Assembly: GCA_023439125.1 (NCBI GenBank)
Contig: JAEXOU010000010.1
Span: 76,684 to 140,683 of the forward strand
DNA length: 64,000 bases
Direction: 5' to 3'
From: Bacillota bacterium
GTDB lineage: Bacteria; Bacillota; Clostridia; Lachnospirales; Lachnospiraceae
Shown: in pieces, positions 1 to 8,839 of the stretch
Numbering within the stretch: position 1 is the stretch's first letter
How the letters are laid out: each line of letters begins with the position of its first letter
Translations under genes and position numbers: made by a program
Notes under the pieces: generated by a model
What the model saw: the letters and a program-made list of their open reading frames with translations, nothing else
Databases searched by the model: none
Told to the model about the DNA's origin: nothing

Positions 1-122
1 GCTGTTACAACTGGGCTTGTATTATGGGCACTTCTAGCGTATTCAACTAATTCTTTTCCTGTACATGCAAATGCACGTATCTGACTGTTTGCTGCAGTGG
101 CTCTAACTATATAATCTGACAT
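1..122 (-). CDS. hslO: Hsp33 redox chaperone, N-terminal part (cut by window edge)
   Basis: Only the first 40 codons are inside the window; the gene continues off the left edge. The translation begins MSDYIVRATAANSQIRAF and continues with a HNTSPVVTA stretch, the conserved N-terminus of Hsp33, a cytosolic chaperone activated by oxidation of a C-terminal zinc-binding Cys cluster (outside this window). The ATG has an AGAGGT ribosome site just upstream. It starts 4 bp after the stop of the methyltransferase gene, so the two are very likely cotranscribed. Identification rests on the N-terminus alone. Confidence 0.85.
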   Translation of the reverse strand, partial: MSDYIVRATAANSQIRAFACTGKELVEYARSAHNTSPVVT

Positions 123-126
123 CTTA

Positions 127-951
127 TTACCTCTTATCTGTATAATATTTATTCACTTGTTTCTTCTCTCTCGCAATAAAATATACGCGCTCACTATTTT
201 CATTGGGAGGATTCTTTGTACATGCATCATATGCAGCTACATATTCCATTCCCGCCTCATTGATTAGTTTGATTATTTCTTCTATTTCATATGCCTTTTG
301 ATAATGAGTTTCTTCAAACCTTTCATAGAGAGGAGTGGATTCTTCGTCCTCTTCTTCGTCAATCTCTAAATCGACTCTTTTATAGATTGTAATATCGTAT
401 TGGTTCATTTTTTCTTCTTCATCATAATAGTTTTCCCAAATAAAGCTTGCATCCTCACGATTCTCTGCAATTGTTGTTTCCCCTAAAATATCTCGATATT
501 TATGAATCGTATTCATATCAAAGATAAATACACCATTCGGATCAAGATAATTATTCACAAGCTTAAATACACGCACTAAGTCTTTTGAACTTGTAATATA
601 ATTCATACTGTCGCAAATACTCACAACTGCTGCTACGGTACCATATAATTCAAATTCTCTCATATCCTGATTTAGATAAAGAATCTGATCATAGGAGAAT
701 CCCTCATCAATACCTTTTTCTCTGGCTATCTCTAGCATATCATCAGAATAATCAACTCCAATCATATCATACCCCTGCTTTGCAAGTCTTCGTGTCATAC
801 TGCCTGTACCACAACCGAGTTCAAGCACTAGATCATTTTGCTTAACACCAAATTCTTTTAATAAATCTGTCAGATATTTGGTCCACTCATCATATGGTAC
901 ATTATCCATAAATTCATCATACACATTTGCAAATCCAGTATACGCTTCCAT
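127..951 (-). CDS. class I SAM-dependent methyltransferase
   Basis: 274-residue soluble protein. Residues about 38-60 carry the SAM-binding motif I (VLELGCGTGSMTRRLA) followed by an acidic residue at the end of strand 2 (MIGVDYSDDM), the Rossmann-type methyltransferase fold. The C-terminal half is acidic (EIDEEEDEE). The substrate cannot be read from sequence. An AGAGG ribosome site lies 5 nt before the ATG. It is directly upstream of hslO with a 4-bp gap, so a shared transcript is likely. The family is secure; a specific function is not assigned. Confidence 0.85.
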   Translation of the reverse strand: MEAYTGFANVYDEFMDNVPYDEWTKYLTDLLKEFGVKQNDLVLELGCGTGSMTRRLAKQGYDMIGVDYSDDMLEIAREKGIDEGFSYDQILYLNQDMREFELYGTVAAVVSICDSMNYITSSKDLVRVFKLVNNYLDPNGVFIFDMNTIHKYRDILGETTIAENREDASFIWENYYDEEEKMNQYDITIYKRVDLEIDEEEDEESTPLYERFEETHYQKAYEIEEIIKLINEAGMEYVAAYDACTKNPPNENSERVYFIAREKKQVNKYYTDKR

Positions 952-1085
952 AAAAACCTCTTTCTATCGATTCATGTAAATGTACACAAATTCAAGTATT
1001 TTTTCTCCTATCATTGTATCACATTCCGTCAACCTTATCCAAGTGTGTCCTTCTTAGGAATTCTCTAGGATGATATAACAAAATA

Positions 1086-1174
1086 AGCTTGATGTATATT
1101 TTCATTGATTAGTGCTAGACACAAGCCCACAAAGTATGGGACTGATCAAACACTTTGAAAATATAACATCAAGC
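1086..1174. repeat. hairpin repeat family 1, copy A (degenerate, core on minus strand)
   Basis: The arms are AGCTTGATGT-ATATTTTCA at the left and the complementary TGAAAATATAACATCAAGCT at the right. Between them, read on the minus strand, is a decayed version of the family core (CTTTGTGGGCTTGTG, then GCAC). It sits just beyond the 3' end of xylB, so a terminator role is plausible. Intergenic 952-1210 holds nothing else I can support. Confidence 0.6.
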
Positions 1175-1210
1175 TCACTCTTTTATACTCTTCCTAAAAC
1201 AATAAATCCA

Positions 1211-2668
1211 CTAAAAAACATCCTTTAATGCAGGATATAACGTTCTGAATTTCTGATAAAGTACCTCATATTTTTGCGCATACTCTTTAGTTGGTTCAAT
1301 GGAATCAGTTACTTTAACTAACTTATCTGTTGCTTCTTCTACAGAAGCAAATTCACCACATCCAACTGCTGCTAATATTGCTGCACCGTATCCTGGGCCT
1401 TCTTCACAAGCAACTTTTTCCACAGTAACATTCATAATGTTAGCCATCAATTCACACCAAAGCTTACTCTTTGCACCACCACCAGTAATACGAATACGAT
1501 CAATTTTAATTCCAAAGGAACGAGCAATTTCAACTGCATCACGTAATGCATATGATACTCCCTCTAGCACAGCTTGTGTCATCTGTCCTCTTGAAGTATC
1601 CATTGTCATTCCAATAAAAGCGCCTTTTGCATAAGGATTATTGTGAGGAGTTCTCTCACCAGATAAATAAGGTAAGAAGAATACTTTATTCTCGCCAAAT
1701 CCAATAAATTTATCCTGCTCTGCGGCATGGTCTGATGTACCTAGTATATTCTCCATCCACCATCGATTCGCACTGGCTGCACTTAACATACATCCTAAGA
1801 AGTGAAATTTTCCGTTTGCATGAGCAAAGCTATGTAATGCATTCTTATCATCTACAGCAAAATCATTCGAAGCAATAAATACTGTACCTGAAGTTCCTAA
1901 AGATACACTGCACATACCATGCTTTAATGTACCTGTTCCAACTGCACCAGCTGCATTATCACCTGCACCTGCAACTACCTTTACATTAGTTGTTAAGCCT
2001 AGTTCAGTAGCTGCAACTTCTGTCAGATTTCCAACTACTTGATAGCTTTCAAATACTTTAGCTAACTGCTCCTCTTTAATTCCGACAATATCAATCATCT
2101 CTTTTGACCAACATTTGTGTTCTACATCAAATAAAACCATACCAGAAGCATCCGAGACATCGGTAGCATGGATATCAGTAAACTTATAAATGAGATAATC
2201 CTTAGGTAACATAATTTTCTTAATCTTAGCAAAGATCTCAGGCTCATTTTCTTTCACCCATAATAACTTAGGTGCTGTGAAACCAGTCAAAGCCATATTG
2301 CCAGTATACTTAGAAATCTTATCTTGACCAATTGTCTTATTGAGATAATCACATTCCTTTTGAGTTCTTCCGTCATTCCAAAGTATCGCTGGACGTAATA
2401 CTTCGTCATTCTCATCCAAGATGACAAGACCATGCATCTGACCACCAAAACTAATACCACCTACTTGCTCTTTATCAATATCTTTCGTCAATTCTTTCAT
2501 TCCGACTACTGTTTGTTCATACCAATCCGTAGGGTTCTGTTCGGACCATAATTCTTTTGGAAAACTGATTGGATATTCTTTTGATAATACCTTAATTATC
2601 TTACCTGTATTCTCCATCAATACGAGTTTGACAGATGAAGTTCCTAAATCGATCCCTATGTAATACAT
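1211..2668 (-). CDS. xylB: xylulokinase
   Basis: Phosphorylates D-xylulose to xylulose 5-phosphate, feeding the pentose phosphate pathway. 485 residues, the usual FGGY carbohydrate-kinase length. The N-terminus MYYIGIDLGTSSVK is the phosphate-binding loop; GGQMHGLV (about 77-84) and the C-terminal ITGGGAKSKLW are typical of xylulokinases. The ATG at 2668 is chosen over the in-frame TTG at 2674 because AGGAG lies 7 nt before the ATG and only 1 nt before the TTG. It is divergent from a ROK repressor, with a palindrome between promoter and start codon, so xylose-responsive repression is the natural reading. Another FGGY substrate cannot be fully excluded. Confidence 0.92.
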   Translation of the reverse strand: MYYIGIDLGTSSVKLVLMENTGKIIKVLSKEYPISFPKELWSEQNPTDWYEQTVVGMKELTKDIDKEQVGGISFGGQMHGLVILDENDEVLRPAILWNDGRTQKECDYLNKTIGQDKISKYTGNMALTGFTAPKLLWVKENEPEIFAKIKKIMLPKDYLIYKFTDIHATDVSDASGMVLFDVEHKCWSKEMIDIVGIKEEQLAKVFESYQVVGNLTEVAATELGLTTNVKVVAGAGDNAAGAVGTGTLKHGMCSVSLGTSGTVFIASNDFAVDDKNALHSFAHANGKFHFLGCMLSAASANRWWMENILGTSDHAAEQDKFIGFGENKVFFLPYLSGERTPHNNPYAKGAFIGMTMDTSRGQMTQAVLEGVSYALRDAVEIARSFGIKIDRIRITGGGAKSKLWCELMANIMNVTVEKVACEEGPGYGAAILAAVGCGEFASVEEATDKLVKVTDSIEPTKEYAQKYEVLYQKFRTLYPALKDVF

Positions 2669-2694
2669 ACGCAATCTCCTTTTACCTAAATAAA

Positions 2695-2710
2695 TTAGTT
2701 TTATAACTAA
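2695..2710. promoter_or_regulatory. probable XylR operator
   Basis: Inverted repeat TTAGTT-N4-AACTAA immediately downstream of the xylB -10 box and 27 bp before its start codon. It resembles the TTAGTTT...AAACTAA half-sites of known Firmicute XylR operators. Binding by the adjacent ROK protein is inference. Confidence 0.65.
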
Positions 2711-2739
2711 ACTATATCACATCCGGAAGAAAAAAGCAA
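2711..2739 (-). promoter_or_regulatory. xylB promoter
   Basis: Minus-strand -35 TTGCTT (2739-2734), a 17-bp spacer and -10 TATAGT (2716-2711). The palindrome at 2695-2710 begins at the very next base, which is where a repressor would block initiation. Confidence 0.65.
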
Positions 2740-2742
2740 TTA

Positions 2743-2771
2743 TTTACGTTCGGATTTGATTATGCTATAAT
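2743..2771 (+). promoter_or_regulatory. promoter of the ROK repressor gene
   Basis: -10 TATAAT at 2766-2771 with a weak -35 (TTTACG) 17 bp upstream. It faces the xylB promoter back to back within the divergent control region. Confidence 0.55.
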
Positions 2772-2824
2772 GGGATTCAGTTAGGGCTTAAAACCAAAAT
2801 AAATATGGAAGGATTGGTCGGAAA

Positions 2825-3973
2825 ATGGTTTTAGGAAGCAAAGAATTGATTCGTGATATGAACAGTAAACTAGTATTAGAAACAATTATTCAAAGTAATC
2901 CAATATCAAGAGCAAATATTAGTAAAAAACTTGGGTTAACCAAAGCAACAATTTCAGCAATTGTACAGGATCTTATTAATTCAAAGCTAGTACTAGAAAT
3001 CGGGAGTGATGATACCTCTCTTGGTCGAAAACCAATATTACTTAGTTTTAATCAGAAAGCTGGATTTTCTATCTGTATTGATATTGGTGTTTCTGTACTC
3101 TCCTGTATGATTAGTGACTTACTGGGTGAAAACCGAAATATAAAGCAAATAAAGACACCCGCTCAAAAAGACATCGTCAAAACCCTTATTGAGCTGATTG
3201 AGTCAATGGAAGAGAGCTATGAGAAACTGCCTTATGGATTGATCGGCATCACGCTTGGAATTCATGGTGTCACCTATGAGAATGAGATATTATTTACGCC
3301 TTATTATGATTTAGTTGGAACTAATTTACGTCAACAACTTTCTGAATATTTTAGCGTCCCTGTTTTTCTCGAAAATGAAGCTAATTTATCTGCTCTTGGA
3401 GAACGTGCTTATCTTTCTAATCAATATAAGAGCTTAGCAAATATCAGTATCCACACTGGTGTTGGTCTTGGAGTTATCTTAAATAATGAACTTTTTAATG
3501 GGAACAACGGACATGCTGGTGAACTTGGTCATACGATTGTTGAAATGAATGGTCGTCAGTGTCCTTGTGGCAATCATGGCTGTTTAGAACAATATACTTC
3601 AGAGCGTGCCATATTGTTAGAGTATTCAAACAGGACAGGGAAAAAAGAGGTTAATTGGGATGACTTCTTAGAAGCCTGTACTACACAGGAGAAAGAAGCA
3701 TTAGATTTATTAGATCAGTTTGTATCTTATATGTGCATTTGTATTAATAATCTTTTGAACTCCTTAAGTCCAGAAATTATTATAATTAATAGTTCTTTAA
3801 CCAACAATTTTCCTTGGTTAATTAGTAGAATTATCAACGGACTTACAAGTAAGGTTTTAACTAAGGTTCCAATTATTCCTTCCTTAAGAAGAGATTCCTC
3901 CATTTTACTTGGAGGAATCAGTGTCGCAGTTCGGGACTTCTTAGGAGTAAAAAATATTCTTTTTCATGATTAA
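2825..3973 (+). CDS. xylR: ROK-family transcriptional repressor, XylR type
   Basis: 382 residues. Residues about 10-65 form a winged helix-turn-helix (NPISRANISKKLGLTKATIS), followed by the ROK sugar-kinase-like domain. The zinc signature CPCGNHGCLEQ is present at about residues 243-253, and the substrate-loop region ENEANLSALGE before it. Family members repress xylose genes and are released by xylose. Divergence from xylB supports that role. The stop overlaps the 3' end of the convergent lipid kinase gene by 4 bp. The ribosome site is weak (GGAAGG about 12 nt upstream), so the exact start is slightly uncertain. Confidence 0.88.
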   Translation: MVLGSKELIRDMNSKLVLETIIQSNPISRANISKKLGLTKATISAIVQDLINSKLVLEIGSDDTSLGRKPILLSFNQKAGFSICIDIGVSVLSCMISDLLGENRNIKQIKTPAQKDIVKTLIELIESMEESYEKLPYGLIGITLGIHGVTYENEILFTPYYDLVGTNLRQQLSEYFSVPVFLENEANLSALGERAYLSNQYKSLANISIHTGVGLGVILNNELFNGNNGHAGELGHTIVEMNGRQCPCGNHGCLEQYTSERAILLEYSNRTGKKEVNWDDFLEACTTQEKEALDLLDQFVSYMCICINNLLNSLSPEIIIINSSLTNNFPWLISRIINGLTSKVLTKVPIIPSLRRDSSILLGGISVAVRDFLGVKNILFHD

Positions 3974-4884
3974 GATTTTTTCTTTAGAGAACGACTGCAA
4001 ATATACGGGATTGCCTTCTTATGCACTTTAACGTTGGCAATCCTTGTTGTTCCACCATACTCGCCATCGAGTGACCATGGCATATCGATATCAGAGTATA
4101 CCTTAACTTCACTTACTCGGCGATAATAAAAGTATTTTCCAGAAAGATCATTTTTTAATAAGTCATTAATGATGTTGCTGATCTCTAATAAATTATGTGG
4201 TCTACGTATCATAATTAACTCAAATAAACCATCATTTAATAAAACTTTTTTTCCTGTAATCCCACGAAAACCAGCGATTGAATTTGAATTAGCGATCATA
4301 CCGACAATAAAATCATCTTCCTCTATTTCATTGTCATGTACAACTTTTAGATGTAAAGACTTAATTCCATGAAGTCGTGTCACCCCACTTAAAATATATG
4401 CTATTCTTCCGAGCACATTTTTAACATTCTGTGGAGTATCATATGATACATCAGCAAACAATCCAAACGCTGCCGTGTATGTAAAGTAATTGTTATTGAT
4501 TCGTCCTACATCACATAGCATCGTCGTTCCCTTCGCCATGATTTCAGCTGCTTTTATCATGTCCTTTGGGACTCGCAAACTATAACCAAAATCATTGGTT
4601 GTACCGGATGGTATATAACCAACCGGTACTGTAACACCACATTCCATAATACCGCCAACTACTTCATTCAACGTTCCATCACCACCGGAACAGATGACAG
4701 CATTGCATTCTCCATTATTGACATACTCAATTACCTTTTCACGTGCATCAAGTCTTTGTTTTGTTGGATAAACAATTAACTCATAATCACTATTTGAGAA
4801 TACCTCTAAAATTCGTGAAAGTCTAGTTCTTATTTTACCACGACCTGCATTGGGATTATAGATAAATAGCAATTTCTTTTTCAT
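3970..4884 (-). CDS. diacylglycerol-kinase-family lipid kinase (YegS/DgkB-like)
   Basis: 304 residues with the catalytic-domain fold of bacterial lipid kinases: N-terminal FIYNPNAGRGK and the nucleotide-binding motif CSGGDGTLNEVVGG at about 63-78, then SGTTNDFGYSLRVP. These enzymes phosphorylate diacylglycerol or related membrane lipids at the inner membrane face; the actual lipid is not determinable here. The start codon overlaps the stop of the upstream spore-protein-like gene (TAATG), implying translational coupling, and a GGGGAAG ribosome site lies within that gene. Its 3' end overlaps that of xylR. Confidence 0.85.
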   Translation of the reverse strand: MKKKLLFIYNPNAGRGKIRTRLSRILEVFSNSDYELIVYPTKQRLDAREKVIEYVNNGECNAVICSGGDGTLNEVVGGIMECGVTVPVGYIPSGTTNDFGYSLRVPKDMIKAAEIMAKGTTMLCDVGRINNNYFTYTAAFGLFADVSYDTPQNVKNVLGRIAYILSGVTRLHGIKSLHLKVVHDNEIEEDDFIVGMIANSNSIAGFRGITGKKVLLNDGLFELIMIRRPHNLLEISNIINDLLKNDLSGKYFYYRRVSEVKVYSDIDMPWSLDGEYGGTTRIANVKVHKKAIPYICSRSLKKKS

Positions 4885-5090
4885 TACAAGCTTCCCCTTT
4901 TTATACGTTCTTGTTCTTTCTTTTTTCTTGTCATTATTCCACCGATTCTTCCGGTTTCTTTTGCAGATAAGGAACCCCAGCCACTCTCAATTACTCGATC
5001 AAATAAGCCAAGTTCTTTCGCTATCTCGTATTTCATCATTTCTTCAGGTTTCACTTTATCCATATCAATTGATTTTTTTGCTTTTACCAT
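4884..5090 (-). CDS. alpha/beta-type small acid-soluble spore protein-like
   Basis: 68 residues. The core KYEIAKELGLFDRV followed by GWGSLSAKETGRIGG and MTRKKK matches the alpha/beta SASP pattern: a GPR-protease-type E-I-A site, the W-G-x-L-(S/T)-A-x-(E/T)-x-G-R-x-G-G signature and a basic tail. Such proteins coat spore DNA. The ATG at 5090 has AAGGAG 8 nt upstream; an earlier GTG would overlap that site. A CATTTTA element at 5129-5123 on the minus strand resembles a sigma-G -10 box, but no matching -35 is seen at the expected distance. The protein is shorter and more charged at the N-terminus than classical SASPs. Confidence 0.75.
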   Translation of the reverse strand: MVKAKKSIDMDKVKPEEMMKYEIAKELGLFDRVIESGWGSLSAKETGRIGGIMTRKKKEQERIKRGSL

Positions 5091-5179
5091 CCTACACACT
5101 CCTTATTGTCTTGCACTATATATAAAATGTCAATCACTTTTTCTACAAGCATATAGAGTGTTTCCTAAATCCTAAGTTT

Positions 5180-8100
5180 TTAAACAAGGCCTATACTTTT
5201 TTGCAATGCGAAAGAGTAAATCACCTTTTCTTTTACTGGCCTGTTATACATTCGTTCAATCGCTAATGCATAGTAATCCAATTGTTTATGATAGCGACTC
5301 ACAAGAAGTTCTTCTTCCCCTTCACTTACTCGGTCTGTTTTATAATCAAGTAAAACAAAACCATCCTCCTCCTCAAAAAAAACATCAATAATTCCCTGAA
5401 TTAAAACTATGTCTTCATTCTCATAGTTATCCTGAATTTGACTTGCTTCAATTCCTAGAACAAACTGCTGCTCTTTGAATAATCTATTGTTCTCCTCAGC
5501 TGCTCTCATTCTATCACAAATTGTTGATTGGAAAAATGATACTAATTGCTTTAATGAAATACTCTTAACATTATGTTCCTCAAGAATACCACTCTGAATT
5601 AATTGATCTACTAATTGTTTCAAGTCTTCGTATGTCCTAAGAGTTGTAAATGTCGCACATTCCATAATCTTATGAATTATCGTTCCTTTATCAGCGCCCT
5701 TTAGCTCCACCTCTTTTTTTAAGAAGGCTGGAATTGTCGGTTCACTCTGAATGAATGCTGTTGTTTCTTCTTGGATTTCCTTTAAGATTGCACTCATCTC
5801 TTCATCCATATCAGAGCCCAACTTTTTTAATTCACTCACCGTTGTTTTTATCGGCAAATTTGCTTGTTTCTTGAATGGATATTCATAAGCTATCCTGTTT
5901 TCTAATTCCTGTCGCAGTTTCTCATTTTTCATCTCTTGAAATGTTTTGGTCGATAATTCCTCCTCTTTCTTCATAAGTCCAATCTGTTTATCCTCTTCCA
6001 TGATCTCAAGCTGTGTTAATAAGACAGTTTCCACTGCAATTGATTCCTCTTCTAGGGAGGCTGGCCCAACTAAAGAGAAATAATTGTTTGCCTTAGATAA
6101 CGTTTGAAACATCATATGCTTATCAGCTAAAAATCTCGCTTGCTGCCACTTTTTTAGCTCCTCTTGTGCATCTTTAACTGTTCCAATCATAATCAGCTTC
6201 TCTTTTGCACGTGTTAATGCTACATAAAGAATTCTCAATTCTTCTCCTAGATTATCTAGGACTAGTTTCTCTTGTATTGCTCGCTTCATAAGTGTTGGAA
6301 TCTTTGTTCTTGTATCAATATCAATGCATTCTGGACCAATCCCGTAGTCTGGATGGAATACAATTTTATCTCTTGCATCCATATTATTAAAGGTCTTTCC
6401 CATTCCTCCAACAAAAACAACTGGAAATTCTAATCCTTTACTTTTATGAATACTCATAATTCGAACTGCGTTATCATTTTCACCAACACTAGAAGCTTCT
6501 CCGTAATCAATTTCATATTTAAGCAAGCGTTCTACATAACGAATAAATTGAAATAAGCCATGATAACTGCTTTGTTCAAAAGTAATCGCATATTGAATTA
6601 ACATATTCAGATTACTTCGTCTCTGCTCACCAGCTGGCATTGCATAAACATATAAATCGTATCCTGTTACTTGATAAATTTCTTGGATTAACTCATGAAC
6701 ACTCAGATAAGTACTTTTTTCACGCAAAGCATCATACATTTCAAAAAATGAGATCAGTTTATCTGACAACTCCTGATGATCTGCCATAACGCATAATCTA
6801 GCAGCCTCATACAGAGAACATTTTTTATTCTCAGTTTTACTAAGTGGAACAAGAGTCCTTAACAGTCCTAACTCGTTCGAGCTAAGTTTCCCAATTGGTG
6901 AATAAAGCACAGCCATCATAGGAATGTCCTGTTTCGGATTATCCAGGATACGTAGGAAATTTAATACGGTTTTAACTTCTAAGGTTTGAAAATAACCAGT
7001 TTGAGTATCAGAAAAACAAGGGATTCCTTCTGCTAATAACTGCTCAACAAATGTCTCAGACCAATTAGACATTGTTCGAAGCAAAATAACAATGTCACTA
7101 TACTTTAACTTTCTTAGTGTCCCATTACTTGTCACTTGAAAATCCTCATTCATCAAGCGTTTGATTCTAGCAGCAATAGCTCTTGCCTCGATTTCACGGC
7201 TAGTCAACTCAAGTGTTTGCGAATCCTCTTCCGATAGATCAAGATCATCCATATTCATATCAATCATAATCAATTCTGTTTGATTGACCTTTGGCCTTTC
7301 TTGTTCCGGAAAACTTGCCCCTGTATATAATGCGACTTTATCTGTATATTCAATCCCACCAAGAGATTCTCTCATAATCTTATAAAAAATATTATTTACG
7401 GATGATAAAACCTCATCACGGCTTCGGAAATTCTTACTTAACTCAATCTTTTGTGCTTTAGAATCGTCTTCGGAATAATTATTATACTTTTCCATAAAAA
7501 GCTCTGGACGTGCTAAACGGAATTTATAGATACTTTGTTTAACGTCACCAACCATAAATAAATTTGGCTGCCCAACTCTTTCTCTAGAGATGCTAGTTAA
7601 GATAAACTCCTGAACAAGGTTACTATCCTGGTATTCATCAATCATAATCTCTTCAAACTGCTCACTCAAATCAATTGCTGCTGCCGTTGGTAGGATACCA
7701 CCATCGGAATGATCTACTAAGATTTGCAAGGCAAAGTGTTCTAAGTCGGAAAAATCTACAAGATTTGCTTCCTCCTTTGCAGTTCGTAGCTTGATAAGAA
7801 AAGTTTGTACCAAATCTACTAATATCGTCATCGGCTTAGCCACTCTTTCCATATCACTTAACATTTCTTCTGGTGACTGATAAAAATAATCCTCAGATAA
7901 ATCCTTTAAGATATCCTTGCATTGATTTCGTAAACACTTTACAAATTCTTTTTTTTCTTCATCCACATCTGGTACTTTTTTTGTGGATAGTCTTGCGAAC
8001 GTAATATTACCTAATGCCTGATAGTATTCTTCATAAGTATTTATATTGTATAGAGAATCTAAGATCTCCTGATCTGACAATAATGCCTGAATATATGCTT

Positions 8101-8839
8101 CTGGACCATTTGGACTAGCGCATAGTTTCATAGCCTCTGCATTAATATTTCTGGCATCCATCAACAATAACTTAATATGATAAAGTAAATCCTTCATCCA
8201 CTCGGTCTGATTCAGTTCCAAGATTGATGAGATTTTAAAATCATCCACGCGCTTACTAAGCCATTCTTCAGGATATGGATAACTCATTGAAAACTGATAT
8301 AACTTTAGAATTAAATCCTCGATAGGTGCATCTGATTTGGAAGCAGAATAACACTCAACAAAGTTTAAAAAGTCTTCATTTCCCTCTTCATATCGCTCTT
8401 CTAGCAATTCTTGAATAACATCAGACCTTAAAAGCGTAAGTTCTGCTTCATCTGCAATACGAAAAGAAGGGTCTAAATCAATTGTATGAAAGTAGTTGCG
8501 AATTACATAAAGACAGAAACTATCAATCGTTGTAATCTGTGCATTATAAAGAAGAGTCATCTGCTTTTGAAGATGCGTATTATCAGGTTCTTCTAATACT
8601 TTCTTCTCAATTGCCTTCCCAATTCGTTCTCTCATCTCACTGGCAGCTGCCTTTGTAAAGGTTACGATTAATAGCTGGTCGATATTAATCGGATTCTCCT
8701 TTGCCGTTATCTTTTCAAGAATTCTTTCTACTAAGACAGCAGTTTTACCAGAACCAGCTGCCGCGGACACAAGGATATTGCGATTTCTTAAATCAATTAC
8801 TTTCTTTTGCTGTGTCGTCCACGTCATGTTCGCCATCAT
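5180..8839 (-). CDS. addA: AddAB helicase-nuclease, subunit A
   Basis: About 1219 residues. UvrD-like helicase: Walker A SAAAGSGKTAVLVERI near the start, DEYQDSN (motif II) at about 400, SIHKSKGLEFPVVF (motif V) and LRILYVALTRAKEKL (motif VI) in the second helicase domain. The C-terminus has the RecB-family nuclease motif (IQGIIDVFFEE...LLDYKTD). With AddB it resects double-strand breaks for recombination, the Gram-positive counterpart of RecBCD. Four in-frame ATGs lie near the start; GGGAG is 6 nt before 8839 and 9 nt before 8836, so one of these is likely. The start lies within addB, a coupled overlap of about 47 bp. Confidence 0.95.
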   Translation of the reverse strand: MMANMTWTTQQKKVIDLRNRNILVSAAAGSGKTAVLVERILEKITAKENPINIDQLLIVTFTKAAASEMRERIGKAIEKKVLEEPDNTHLQKQMTLLYNAQITTIDSFCLYVIRNYFHTIDLDPSFRIADEAELTLLRSDVIQELLEERYEEGNEDFLNFVECYSASKSDAPIEDLILKLYQFSMSYPYPEEWLSKRVDDFKISSILELNQTEWMKDLLYHIKLLLMDARNINAEAMKLCASPNGPEAYIQALLSDQEILDSLYNINTYEEYYQALGNITFARLSTKKVPDVDEEKKEFVKCLRNQCKDILKDLSEDYFYQSPEEMLSDMERVAKPMTILVDLVQTFLIKLRTAKEEANLVDFSDLEHFALQILVDHSDGGILPTAAAIDLSEQFEEIMIDEYQDSNLVQEFILTSISRERVGQPNLFMVGDVKQSIYKFRLARPELFMEKYNNYSEDDSKAQKIELSKNFRSRDEVLSSVNNIFYKIMRESLGGIEYTDKVALYTGASFPEQERPKVNQTELIMIDMNMDDLDLSEEDSQTLELTSREIEARAIAARIKRLMNEDFQVTSNGTLRKLKYSDIVILLRTMSNWSETFVEQLLAEGIPCFSDTQTGYFQTLEVKTVLNFLRILDNPKQDIPMMAVLYSPIGKLSSNELGLLRTLVPLSKTENKKCSLYEAARLCVMADHQELSDKLISFFEMYDALREKSTYLSVHELIQEIYQVTGYDLYVYAMPAGEQRRSNLNMLIQYAITFEQSSYHGLFQFIRYVERLLKYEIDYGEASSVGENDNAVRIMSIHKSKGLEFPVVFVGGMGKTFNNMDARDKIVFHPDYGIGPECIDIDTRTKIPTLMKRAIQEKLVLDNLGEELRILYVALTRAKEKLIMIGTVKDAQEELKKWQQARFLADKHMMFQTLSKANNYFSLVGPASLEEESIAVETVLLTQLEIMEEDKQIGLMKKEEELSTKTFQEMKNEKLRQELENRIAYEYPFKKQANLPIKTTVSELKKLGSDMDEEMSAILKEIQEETTAFIQSEPTIPAFLKKEVELKGADKGTIIHKIMECATFTTLRTYEDLKQLVDQLIQSGILEEHNVKSISLKQLVSFFQSTICDRMRAAEENNRLFKEQQFVLGIEASQIQDNYENEDIVLIQGIIDVFFEEEDGFVLLDYKTDRVSEGEEELLVSRYHKQLDYYALAIERMYNRPVKEKVIYSFALQKSIGLV

